A stretch of 40,048 nt of DNA from Aerophototrophica crusticola. GTDB lineage: Bacteria > Pseudomonadota > Alphaproteobacteria > Azospirillales > Azospirillaceae. Position 1 is the stretch's first letter, and every line of letters starts with the position of its first letter. Positions 15,369 through 22,998 of this stretch are shown here, piece after piece. Made by a program: the position numbers and the translations under genes. A model generated the notes under the pieces. That model was given only the letters and a program-made list of their open reading frames with translations. It did no database searches and was not told the DNA's origin. The stretch lies in the NCBI GenBank assembly GCA_001939945.1, contig MOEB01000034.1:1-40048 (forward strand), in the 5' to 3' direction.

Positions 15369-16706
15369 TCAATCGTCATTGAACGGCGCGTCCTCCCGCC
15401 GTTCACCTGGGGGCCCGGGCGGCGAGACCGTGGCGCAGTTGCCCTGCGGCTTCCGTCCGGCCAGGAGCGACCGCGCGAAGCCGAGGGTGTCGTCGAACGA
15501 CCCGTGCAGGGCGCCGTCATGGCCCAGGCCGTCATAGCGGCGCCAGGTGATGTCCCCGCTCGCGGCGCACAGCGCGGCCACGGCGGCATACTGGCGCATC
15601 GGCGGGATCGTCTGGTCGGCGAGGCCCGTCCCGACGAGGACCGGGACGCCGATTGCGCCTACGGGCATGTCCGTCAACGGCATGCGCATCGGCGCCAACC
15701 CTTCGAGGGAGACGGAAAGGGTGTCGGGCAGTCCCCTCACCTCCAGCTTCCGGGCGAGCATCCCCAGCTCCTTGGTACAGCCCTGCCGGGCCGCTTCCAG
15801 CAGTTGCCGCCCCTTGGGGCTGAGCAACCGGTCGATGGGTGGGGCATCGTCACGCAATCCCCCCGACGCGAGGCTGAGGAACATGTTGGGGGTGTCACGG
15901 GCGGGAAGCGGGACGGGACCGTCGGGGAACGTGCTGTTCAGCCCGGTCGCCGCCACGCCCAGGACGTTGAGTTCGGGGGCGTATTCGCGGGCGAGCCTTC
16001 CCGCGCCCAACGCGGCCCCCGCCCCCTGGGACTGGCCGGCGACCAGGGTGCGGTTGGAGACCAGCCCGGGCCTTGCCAGCAGGGCCGCCCGGGCCGCGTC
16101 GAGGACGGAGCGGCCCTCCGACGGCCAGTGGAGATAGGGGTGCGGCCCCGGGCCCCCGAGGCCCTGGTAGTCCGTCGCGACCACGGCGAAGCCCGCCGCG
16201 AGCCAGCGGTCGAGGTAGGTGGCGTCCCGTGGGCGGAACCCGGTCCAGGACGGCGCGCAGGCATCGGCGATGCCCAGCGTGCCGTGGGCCCAGGCCAGGA
16301 GGGGCCATCCCCCGCGCGGCGGCGTGCCCGACGGCAGGAACAAGGTGCCGCTCACGGCGATCCGCCCGGAGTGCCAGCGGGCGTCGGTCGAGGTGTAGAG
16401 GATCCGTACCACTGCCGCTGCGGCCCCGGTCCCTGGCTGGGCTGGCAGCGTCTCCTGCCGCAGCAGGACACCGGGCTCCGCCGGTAATGGGCCGTCCCAC
16501 CGATAGAAGGGCGAAAGGTCCATGTCCCCTGCGGCCGGCCCGGTCGGCAGCCCTCCCCATGCGTTGCCGCCGGGGCCGGCCATGGCGAGGGCCAGGGCGA
16601 TGCACGTGGCCGCGGCCCGGCGGAGGACCGCCGGCCGGGGCCTTCCACGCCGCCGGTCGCCCCCGAAGCCGGGCCGCCCCGGGGGTCTGGGGAGGAGGGT
16701 TGGCAT
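15369..16706 (-). CDS. secretory-lipase-family esterase
   Basis: Exported alpha/beta hydrolase of the secretory lipase (LIP) type, 445 residues, expected to cleave esters in the periplasm or outside. A basic N-terminus and a hydrophobic segment (about 32-50) form the signal. The family start is FYRWDGPLPAEPGVLLRQE. The nucleophile elbow is GQSQG with Ser226; likely partners are Asp364 (GTGLADQTIP) and His396 (GLGHDG). The ATG at 16706 has GGGAG upstream. It lies 40 bases after the OmpV-like gene on the same strand and may be the last gene of the AtuA operon, or separate. Confidence 0.85.
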   Translation of the reverse strand: MPTLLPRPPGRPGFGGDRRRGRPRPAVLRRAAATCIALALAMAGPGGNAWGGLPTGPAAGDMDLSPFYRWDGPLPAEPGVLLRQETLPAQPGTGAAAAVVRILYTSTDARWHSGRIAVSGTLFLPSGTPPRGGWPLLAWAHGTLGIADACAPSWTGFRPRDATYLDRWLAAGFAVVATDYQGLGGPGPHPYLHWPSEGRSVLDAARAALLARPGLVSNRTLVAGQSQGAGAALGAGRLAREYAPELNVLGVAATGLNSTFPDGPVPLPARDTPNMFLSLASGGLRDDAPPIDRLLSPKGRQLLEAARQGCTKELGMLARKLEVRGLPDTLSVSLEGLAPMRMPLTDMPVGAIGVPVLVGTGLADQTIPPMRQYAAVAALCAASGDITWRRYDGLGHDGALHGSFDDTLGFARSLLAGRKPQGNCATVSPPGPPGERREDAPFNDD

Positions 16707-16746
16707 TTGTGCTCCCAAGGCTGGAAGGGGTGGCGACGCGATGGCG

Positions 16747-17544
16747 TCAGAAGCGGTACCCGAGGGCGACCGCGCCGGAGAACTGGCTGGCCCGGCCTTC
16801 CTGGTCCACCACCGGGCTGTCCTTGAAATCGCCCAAGAGCTGCTTGTAGCTGCCCAAAACCTGGATGCTCCAGTTCTCGTCCAGCGCGTAGCCGACCTTG
16901 GCGAACAGGCCGACGTCACGGATGCCCCCGCCGGCGTCGTGGGCGGGCAGGCCGCTGGCCGCCGCTGCTGCCGGGCTGATCCCGAAATAGGTCTGGGCGT
17001 AGTCCTCGTCGACATAGGTCAGGCGGACGCCGCCGCCGACCGACCAGCGGTCCCCCAGCTTCCGGCCATAGGCCAGGCCCAGCGAGCCGATGGAGCCGTC
17101 ATGGGTGTCGGAGACGTCGGCCAGGTATGACGCGTCCAGGGTCAGGCTGTCGGCCCTGCCGAACACCCCCTTCCAGGCATAGGCGGCGAAAACACCGGCC
17201 TGGAACGCGTCGTCGATCTCGGGCAGCAGGGCGACACGGTCGTTCTTCACGCTGTCGTCGCGGCCGCTCTCGATGTCCGCGATCACCCCCAGGGACAGGC
17301 CGGACGCCAGGGACATGCCGAGGCTGATCTCCTTGCCCTGGACCTCCAGGAAATAGCGGCCATAGGTGAGGTTGCCGGCGAAATAGGGCGCCAGTTCCAT
17401 GTCCTTGGAACCGAGATAGTCGGGCCGGGCGCCGACGCCGGCGGCCAGCCTCCCGGACCAGCCCGCATCCGCCGCCCAGGCAGGCAGTGGGGAAAGGGCC
17501 GGCAACAGGGCGCAAAGAAGCGATCCGAGGCGGATGGTTCGCAT
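16747..17544 (-). CDS. MipA/OmpV-family outer-membrane protein
   Basis: Outer-membrane beta-barrel, 265 residues. The signal peptide ends PLPAWA before ADAGW. The body alternates as barrel strands do: GARPDYLGSKDMELAPYFAG is the typical N-terminal MipA/OmpV stretch, and it ends in FSGAVALGYRF with a terminal Phe, the usual barrel-assembly signal. Proteins of this family are porin-like or scaffold proteins. Here, next to the esterase and on the same strand as the AtuA pair, a role in letting substrate or product cross the outer membrane is a reasonable inference. Confidence 0.87.
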   Translation of the reverse strand: MRTIRLGSLLCALLPALSPLPAWAADAGWSGRLAAGVGARPDYLGSKDMELAPYFAGNLTYGRYFLEVQGKEISLGMSLASGLSLGVIADIESGRDDSVKNDRVALLPEIDDAFQAGVFAAYAWKGVFGRADSLTLDASYLADVSDTHDGSIGSLGLAYGRKLGDRWSVGGGVRLTYVDEDYAQTYFGISPAAAAASGLPAHDAGGGIRDVGLFAKVGYALDENWSIQVLGSYKQLLGDFKDSPVVDQEGRASQFSGAVALGYRF

Positions 17545-17594
17545 CGTCTACTCACGATAGTGATGTCAAGGGGGAACTATTTGCAGGCCGCCGG

Positions 17595-17903
17595 TCAGGT
17601 CAGCTCGATATCGAGCAGGCGGACATATTGCTGGCCGCAATGCATGTCGCGCTCCACCACGCCGCCCTGCGGGCTGGTGCGGGCGTGGGAGATCTTGACC
17701 ATGTTCAGGCTGGGCACGGGATAGTGGCGCACCAGCGCCGGGTCGGCCCCGAACAGCCGGTGGAACAGGTCCGGCCCCAACGCCGGGTGGGCGTGGTAGC
17801 GCCGGAAGTTCTCCGGCCCGTCGAAGAACAGGTCGAAGGTGACCCAGAAAGGCCCCGCGTTCTTGGACCGGACATGCCGGCAGACATCCTTGAGCCTCGC
17901 CAT
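17595..17903 (-). CDS. AtuA-like ferredoxin-fold protein (DUF4387 type)
   Basis: A 102-residue cytoplasmic protein that I recognise as the small partner family of AtuA (formerly DUF4387). Visible features are RLKDVCRHVRSKNAGPFWVT, FDLFFDGPENF, and a conserved end around SLNMVKISHARTSPQGG and ERDMHCGQQYV. In many bacteria this domain is fused to or encoded directly after the AtuA N-terminal domain. Its ATG overlaps the AtuA stop by ATGA, so the two are made together and probably form a complex. The reaction is not established to my knowledge. Confidence 0.82.
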   Translation of the reverse strand: MARLKDVCRHVRSKNAGPFWVTFDLFFDGPENFRRYHAHPALGPDLFHRLFGADPALVRHYPVPSLNMVKISHARTSPQGGVVERDMHCGQQYVRLLDIELT

Positions 17904-19288
17904 CACGCCGCCTCCCCTTGCGACAGGTCGATCCACACGGTGCGCACCAGCTCCATCGGGTCGTCGACCTCGATGACGTGGTTCAGCAGGAACTCGTAGA
18001 CGGGGCCGCGGTCGATGTCGGCCGGGGAGAAGGCAAAGCCGTAGCTGGGCAACTCCTCGTCCATCACGATGGGGAAGTGGAAGAAGTACGGGTTGCAGGC
18101 CTTGGCGATCTGCGAGGCCATCTCCTGGCTGTCGGCCGTGGCCACGAACAGCACGCCGACCTCCCGCGGCGGGGCCGTGCCGGGCGGCGGCCGGTCGCCG
18201 GTGACGGCGTTCCAGCCATACAGGCGCAGGGAGATGTGGAAGTCCCCGGCCGCCGGCCCGATGGTCTTGTGGACCCGGTCATGGAGGGCAGCCAGCATCT
18301 TGTCGTGGAATTCATCCACCCGCGCCAGCACCACCGGATCCTGGATGCCGATCAGCATGATGGTCTGGAAGCGCCGGCTGCCGGCACCCTCCAGCTTCAT
18401 CGTATAGGGCTGCGGCTTCCAGACCGAGCCGCTGACCGTCACCGTCCGCTCGTCGCGCTGGGCATAGTCTGCCCCGGTCACGTCCAGCACGCCGCCGGGC
18501 TCCACCAGAAGGAAGGGGTTGCTGTTCTCGTACAGCATGTGGGCCGAGACGCTCTCGGGGCTGCAGCGGTTGCTGAGGGACAGCGGCTCCACTTCGAACC
18601 CGTCCGGGCCGATGCTGATCAGGGCGCCGGCCCCTTCCAGCCTGTTGACGGCGCACTGGCCGCCGCATTCCGCGATCTTGGCCGCGTGCCACGCGGGACC
18701 GGCGGGCGCGCCCTTCAGCAAGGCGTAGCTGGCCAGGACCGCCGTGTCGGTGGTGCGGCCGCCCAGCACGATATCGGCCCCGGCTGCCAGCGCCGCGATA
18801 TAGGGCTCGGCGCCCATGACGGCGACGATATGGTCGCAGTCATCGATGGTGGCATCCTCAAGCGCGCCCAGGGGCGGCAGTGGCCGGATTTTGCCAGCGG
18901 CGTTGTATCGCTTCAGCGCCGCCTTCTCCTGCTCGCAATAGAGAAGGGCGATCCTGGGCTTCAGCCCCAGTTCGCCCGCCACCTCCAGCACGATGTCGCG
19001 CGTCCAGTCGACATTGCGGTCGCCGCCGGCCTGGCCGCTGGAACCCACGATCAGCGGGATACCGGCTTTGGCGGCTTCCCGCATCAGGATGGTCAGGTCG
19101 CGCTTCACCGACCCGCGGTTGTTCTTGGAGATGCCCAGCGCCAGGTAGGCCGCCCCGCTGTCGGTGGAGCCGGCATCGGTGGCGATGGCGTGGGCCCCCC
19201 GGGAGATGCCGTAGCGCACCTCCTCCTCCCGCGCGCCGGCGCCCAGCGACCCGGTGGGGACCAGGATTTTGATCGGACCGTCCAACAT
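17903..19288 (-). CDS. acyclic terpene utilisation AtuA-family protein
   Basis: A 461-residue cytoplasmic protein of the AtuA N-terminal family (formerly DUF1446). Motifs are KILVPTGSLGAGAREEEVRY, ATDAGSTDSGAAYLALG, VGSSGQAGGDRNVDWTRDIV, GADIVLGGRTTDTAVLASYA and a late GWNAVTGDRPPP. AtuA is named from the citronellol/geraniol cluster of Pseudomonas, but nothing here (no AtuC/F carboxylase) supports terpene breakdown. The neighbours instead suggest a hydroxy- or oxo-acid substrate. Site B lies 81 bases upstream and a leader hairpin at 19314-19329. It is coupled to the small partner gene by ATGA. Confidence 0.88.
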   Translation of the reverse strand: MLDGPIKILVPTGSLGAGAREEEVRYGISRGAHAIATDAGSTDSGAAYLALGISKNNRGSVKRDLTILMREAAKAGIPLIVGSSGQAGGDRNVDWTRDIVLEVAGELGLKPRIALLYCEQEKAALKRYNAAGKIRPLPPLGALEDATIDDCDHIVAVMGAEPYIAALAAGADIVLGGRTTDTAVLASYALLKGAPAGPAWHAAKIAECGGQCAVNRLEGAGALISIGPDGFEVEPLSLSNRCSPESVSAHMLYENSNPFLLVEPGGVLDVTGADYAQRDERTVTVSGSVWKPQPYTMKLEGAGSRRFQTIMLIGIQDPVVLARVDEFHDKMLAALHDRVHKTIGPAAGDFHISLRLYGWNAVTGDRPPPGTAPPREVGVLFVATADSQEMASQIAKACNPYFFHFPIVMDEELPSYGFAFSPADIDRGPVYEFLLNHVIEVDDPMELVRTVWIDLSQGEAA

Positions 19289-19313
19289 GATTGCTCAATC
19301 CAGGTGATCTGGG

Positions 19314-19329
19314 GGCCTCCCCTGAGGCC
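19314..19329 (-). other. leader hairpin before the AtuA gene
   Basis: GGCCTC and GAGGCC form a perfect six-base stem around a CCCT loop, between site B and the AtuA start codon. It may affect messenger stability or translation. Confidence 0.35.
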
Positions 19330-19368
19330 GGTGAGGGAACACTGAATTATTGAATTCGATTGGTCAAG

Positions 19369-19382
19369 TTTTGGATGCAAAA
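19369..19382. promoter_or_regulatory. operator-like site B, TTTTGGATGCAAAA
   Basis: The outer bases form a perfect palindrome TTTTG-N4-CAAAA, matching the TTG-N4-CAA layout common for FCD-type GntR operators. On the AtuA strand it reads TTGCATCCA, then four bases, then TTGACC, a good -35 hexamer. The divergent-gene gap at 22902 has the same order (TTGCATCCA, five bases, TTGACC). Confidence 0.6.
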
Positions 19383-19432
19383 ATCTACTGGATCGGCACC
19401 TGCACCCCTGGGGCTCCCCTTGGAACCGAGCC

Positions 19433-19493
19433 GCCGCCGCCCGACGGGGCGGCGGCGATGCCAGACCCGGCCTGCGCCGGCAAGGGAGCCGGC
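19433..19493 (-). terminator. paired hairpins after the aldolase gene
   Basis: Two perfect stems follow the aldolase stop: GCCGGC around a six-base loop (19476-19493), and a ten-base stem of GCCGCCGCCC with loop GACG (19433-19456). They end the transporter-aldolase operon by position; no T-run. Confidence 0.5.
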
Positions 19494-19509
19494 GGGCCCG
19501 GCCACACGC

Positions 19510-20277
19510 TCAGTGCCGGAAGCCGGGGTCGATGCGGTCGAGCTTGCGCAGCAGGGCCGGCCAGGCCAGGCGCTCGGCCGCCATGTCGGCCATGGGGCCG
19601 GAGGATTGCTGGCGGACCTTGTCGGCGACGCCCCGCGGCGGCGGGTGCAGGTTCTCCCGGCCGGCGGCCAGCATGTGGACCTGCGCCTCGCAGGCCCGCT
19701 CCAGGAAATAGACGCGCAGGAACGCGACGGCGACCGAAGGGCCGACGGCCAGCGTGCCGTGGTTGCGCAGCAGCATCAGGTTGCGGCTGCCCAGGTCCGC
19801 CACCAGGCGCTGGCGCTCGTCCAGGTCGGTGGCGATGCCCTCGTACTCATGGAAGGCGATGTCGTGGTGGGCGACCATCGCCGTCTGGGTCAGGGGCAGC
19901 AGCCCGTCACGCATGGCCGACACGGCCTGGCCGTAGGGCGTGTGCAGGTGGATCACGGCCTGGGCGTCCTCCCGCGCCATGTGGACCGCGGAATGGATGG
20001 TGAAGCCGGCGGGGTTGACCATGTGGGGCGTGGGGGCCACCGCCCGGCCCTCGACGTCGATCTTCACCAGGGACGAGGCGGTGATCTCCTCGAACATCAG
20101 GTCGTAGGGGTTGATCAGGAAATGGTGTTCCGGCCCGGGGACCCGTACCGACAGGTGCGTGAAGACCAGGTCGTCCCAGCCGTAAAGGGCGACCAGGCGG
20201 AACGCCGCGGCCAGGTCGGTCCGCAGCCGCCACTCGTCCGGCGAGACCTGGTCCTGGATGCTTTCGCTGCCCGACAT
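19510..20277 (-). CDS. class II aldolase/adducin-family protein
   Basis: A 255-residue zinc-dependent lyase or related enzyme. The fold signature is AFRLVALYGWDDLVFTHLSV, NPYDLMFEEITASSLVKID, the zinc ligands in VIHLHTPYGQAVSA and the late LRNHGTLAVG stretch with another ligand His. Family members split or decarboxylate hydroxylated acids and sugar acids; this one belongs to the unphosphorylated-substrate-like group often found in catabolic islands, but the substrate is unknown. It follows the AbrB-like permease gene by 54 bases on the same strand, probably as the last gene of that operon. Confidence 0.87.
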   Translation of the reverse strand: MSGSESIQDQVSPDEWRLRTDLAAAFRLVALYGWDDLVFTHLSVRVPGPEHHFLINPYDLMFEEITASSLVKIDVEGRAVAPTPHMVNPAGFTIHSAVHMAREDAQAVIHLHTPYGQAVSAMRDGLLPLTQTAMVAHHDIAFHEYEGIATDLDERQRLVADLGSRNLMLLRNHGTLAVGPSVAVAFLRVYFLERACEAQVHMLAAGRENLHPPPRGVADKVRQQSSGPMADMAAERLAWPALLRKLDRIDPGFRH

Positions 20278-20331
20278 TGGGATGCTCCTCCCGTTCGTTG
20301 CAAGGGATGGTGGGGGCGGCCGCCGGCGGGC

Positions 20332-21381
20332 TCAGCCCAGCCGGCGGGCGGCATGGGTGGCGATCGCCGGTCCGACCAGCAGCACCAGCAGGACGCGCAC
20401 CACCTGCGCCGCCAGGATGAAGGGCAGGTCGACCGGGACCGACGCCCCGATGATCAGGATGGCGTCGATGCCGCCGGGCGTCGTCGCCAGGTAGCCGGTC
20501 AGCCAGTCGACGCCGCAAAGCAGGCTGACCACCAGCCCCAGCCCCGCGCAGAGGACGACCAGGGCGAAGGCCGCCAGCAGGATGCGCGGCAGGGCGCGGG
20601 CACCGTCGATGACGCTGGCCTTGGTGAAGCTGAGGCCGATGTTCCAGCCGATGAGCGCGTAGGCGCCGGCCGCCAGCAGCGGCGGGACGGACGGCCGCGC
20701 CACGCCCGTGGCGACCAGGGCGGCGCCCGCCAACCCCGGCACCAGGAAGGCCGCCGCGGGGAACCGCAGCCGTCGTGCCGCCAGGAAGCCCAGGGCGGCC
20801 AGCCCCAGCGTCTCCGCCAGTGCCCGCGGGGCCAGCGGCGGGAACCAGCCCGCGGCCGGCAGGGCCTTCGCCGGTCCCGTCAGGGCGTGCGCCAGGGCGA
20901 TGGCCGCCCCCGTCACCATCAGGATGCGCAGGTACTGCATCAGGGCGACTATGCGCCCGTCCCCGCCCTGCTCCTGGGCCAGGGCCACCATGCCGGCGGC
21001 ACCGCCGGGCGACAGGCCCCAGACGGCGGTCGGCCCCTGGAACCAGCCGACCTTAGCCAGCCCCCAGCCAAGGCCGGTGCTGGCCAGCAGGCTGGCGCCC
21101 GCCATCAGCAGCAGGACCGGCAGCTGCGCCAGCAGCGCCGGCCCCGCGGCCTGGCCCAAAGCCACGCCGACCAGGCAGCCGATGATGGTGTAGCTGCCCA
21201 GCAGTGCCGCCTTCGCCGGCCGGATCGCCGCCCCGCCCAGGGCGAAGCCGATGCCGGCCAGCAGCGGCCCCAGCAACAGGGCGGCCGGCACGCCCGCCAG
21301 CTTCAGCCCGGCCACCAGGCCGCCGGTCACGACGGCCAGCAGCAGCCACTGCGCCATCCTGGCGAGCCACGGCGAACCCAT
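20332..21381 (-). CDS. AbrB-family membrane permease
   Basis: Integral membrane protein, 349 residues, about ten hydrophobic segments. The repeated AbrB signature appears twice: LSPGGAAGMVALAQEQGGDG with QYLRILMVTG, and ATTPGGIDAILIIGASVPVD with AAQVVRVLLVLLVGP. This two-fold repeat is characteristic of the family once labelled ammonia-monooxygenase-like. Its transport role is poorly defined. The start lies three bases after the CitMHS stop, so both are co-translated and may handle related substrates. Confidence 0.85.
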   Translation of the reverse strand: MGSPWLARMAQWLLLAVVTGGLVAGLKLAGVPAALLLGPLLAGIGFALGGAAIRPAKAALLGSYTIIGCLVGVALGQAAGPALLAQLPVLLLMAGASLLASTGLGWGLAKVGWFQGPTAVWGLSPGGAAGMVALAQEQGGDGRIVALMQYLRILMVTGAAIALAHALTGPAKALPAAGWFPPLAPRALAETLGLAALGFLAARRLRFPAAAFLVPGLAGAALVATGVARPSVPPLLAAGAYALIGWNIGLSFTKASVIDGARALPRILLAAFALVVLCAGLGLVVSLLCGVDWLTGYLATTPGGIDAILIIGASVPVDLPFILAAQVVRVLLVLLVGPAIATHAARRLG

Positions 21382-21384
21382 GGC

Positions 21385-22713
21385 TCAGCCCACCCTGAGC
21401 GGGATCGCGCCGGTGGCCATGCCTGCGGCCAGCACCACCAGGCTGATGAGGACCGCCCACTTCAGGGCGAAGCGCTGGGCGTCGGCGACGTCCACGCCCA
21501 GCAGCCCGCAGGCCAGGTAGATCGGGGCCAGCAACGGGCTCAGCGCGTGCACGGGCTGGCCCACCAGCGAGGCGCGGGCGATGGCCTCCGCTTCGATGCC
21601 ATAGGCGGCGGCGGTGCTGGCGATCACCGGGACGACCCCGAAGTAATAGGCGTCGTTGGACATGACGAAGGTCAGCGGCATGCTGGCCAGGGCGGTGATG
21701 GGGGCCAGGTAGGCCCCGACCTCCGGCGGCACGACCGACAGGGCGGCCCCGGCCATGGCGTCGGCCATGCCCGTGCCGTTGAGGATGCCGGTGAAGGCCC
21801 CGGCCGCGAAGATCAGCACCACCACGTTGACCACGTTGTCGGCGTGGGCTGCGACCCGCGCCTTCTGGTCCTTGACGCTGGGATAGTTGACGGTGGCGGC
21901 GACAGCGAACGCCCCCATCATCAGCACCGGCAGCGGCGCCAGGTGCAGCAGCATCCCCAGCACCAAGCCCACGGTCAGGGCCAGGTTGAACCAGAACAGG
22001 TGGGGGCGGCGGATGCCGGGCTCGGCCCCCGGCAGGGCGCAGGCGGCCCCCTGCCCCACCTCGCCCGCTTGGCGGGGCTGCGCGGCGAGGCGCCGCCGCT
22101 CCGACAGGCCGAAGCGGTAGGCCAGCAGGAACGTGGCCAGCAGCCCCGCCACCATGGCCGGGACCAGCGGCCCGAAGACCCGCATCAGGTCGACCCCGAC
22201 GGCGGTGGCGGCGCGGGCCGCCGGCCCGCCCCAGGGGACATAGTTCATCAGCGCGTTGCAGAGGCCTAGCAGGGTGGCCAGGATCAGCGGGTTCATGCCG
22301 ACCCGCCGGTAAACGGGCAGGAAGGCCGTGATGATGATCAGCGCCGTCGTCGTCCCGTCCCCGTCCAGGGAGATGACCGTGGTCAGCAGGGCCGTGCCCA
22401 GCGCGATGCGCACGGGGTCGTCGCCGACCATGGCCAGCACGCGCCGCACCAGCGGGTCGAACAGGCCGGCGTCCATCATGATGGCGAAGTAGAGCACGGC
22501 GAAGGTCAGCATCAGCGCCGTCGGCGTCACCTGCCGCACGCCGTCCAGGATCATCCCGCCCAGGCCGGCCCCGGCGCCCGACAGCAGCCCGAACAGGATG
22601 GGGACCGCCAGCAGCGCGGCGACCGCCGACATCCGCTTCGTCATGATCAGCACCATGAAGGTGGCGACCATCGCCGTCCCCAGCAGGGCCGGCGGGAACA
22701 TGGTGTCGGTCAA
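21385..22713 (-). CDS. CitMHS-family carboxylate transporter
   Basis: Secondary transporter for citrate-like acids, often as metal complexes, about 442 residues and twelve hydrophobic segments. Family motifs are SLDGDGTTTALIIITAFLPV, LGLCNALMNYVPWGGPAARA and VMSNDAYYFGVVPVIASTAA. A TTG at 22713 has GGGAGA seven bases upstream; the ATG at 22701 is the alternative and is twenty bases from that site. The central loop after residue 200 is cytoplasmic and Arg-rich. First gene of an operon with the AbrB-like permease and the aldolase, divergent from the TonB receptor, with site C between them. Confidence 0.9.
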   Translation of the reverse strand: MTDTMFPPALLGTAMVATFMVLIMTKRMSAVAALLAVPILFGLLSGAGAGLGGMILDGVRQVTPTALMLTFAVLYFAIMMDAGLFDPLVRRVLAMVGDDPVRIALGTALLTTVISLDGDGTTTALIIITAFLPVYRRVGMNPLILATLLGLCNALMNYVPWGGPAARAATAVGVDLMRVFGPLVPAMVAGLLATFLLAYRFGLSERRRLAAQPRQAGEVGQGAACALPGAEPGIRRPHLFWFNLALTVGLVLGMLLHLAPLPVLMMGAFAVAATVNYPSVKDQKARVAAHADNVVNVVVLIFAAGAFTGILNGTGMADAMAGAALSVVPPEVGAYLAPITALASMPLTFVMSNDAYYFGVVPVIASTAAAYGIEAEAIARASLVGQPVHALSPLLAPIYLACGLLGVDVADAQRFALKWAVLISLVVLAAGMATGAIPLRVG

Positions 22714-22882
22714 GGCAGGGTCTCCCGCGGTGGCGGGGCCGGCCCGGCCGGGCGCTCCGGGCGCCCTGGGGCTGGCCGTCGCCAGAGGTCTGGCGCGTCG
22801 TTGGACAGGATCGGCGGGCACGGGCGCGCCGTTCCCCACCGGTCGCCATCCTGGGCGGCCGGCCCTGGCCCGTCAAGAAAAA

Positions 22883-22932
22883 CATCCAGACGCAGTATAA
22901 ATTGCATCCATTCTGTTGACCTGGGGCATCCA
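22883..22932. promoter_or_regulatory. site C: three CATCCA repeats at 22-base spacing around a promoter
   Basis: CATCCA occurs at 22883, 22905 and 22927, exactly 22 bases apart (two helical turns). The middle copy is part of TTGCATCCA (22902-22910), matching site B. TTGACC at 22916-22921 with CATACC 16 bases later is a plausible promoter for the TonB receptor gene. Sites here could control both divergent operons. Confidence 0.55.
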
Positions 22933-22998
22933 TTGCCCATACCTTCCCCCATCCCCGGCGCGGAAGACCGGGGCGGCATACAGGGATGGGGAGGAGTC

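Noticed and set aside
17903-19288. Citronellol/geraniol breakdown based on the AtuA name
   Set aside because: The carboxylase, dehydrogenase and lyase genes of the atu pathway are absent; the neighbours point to acid metabolism.
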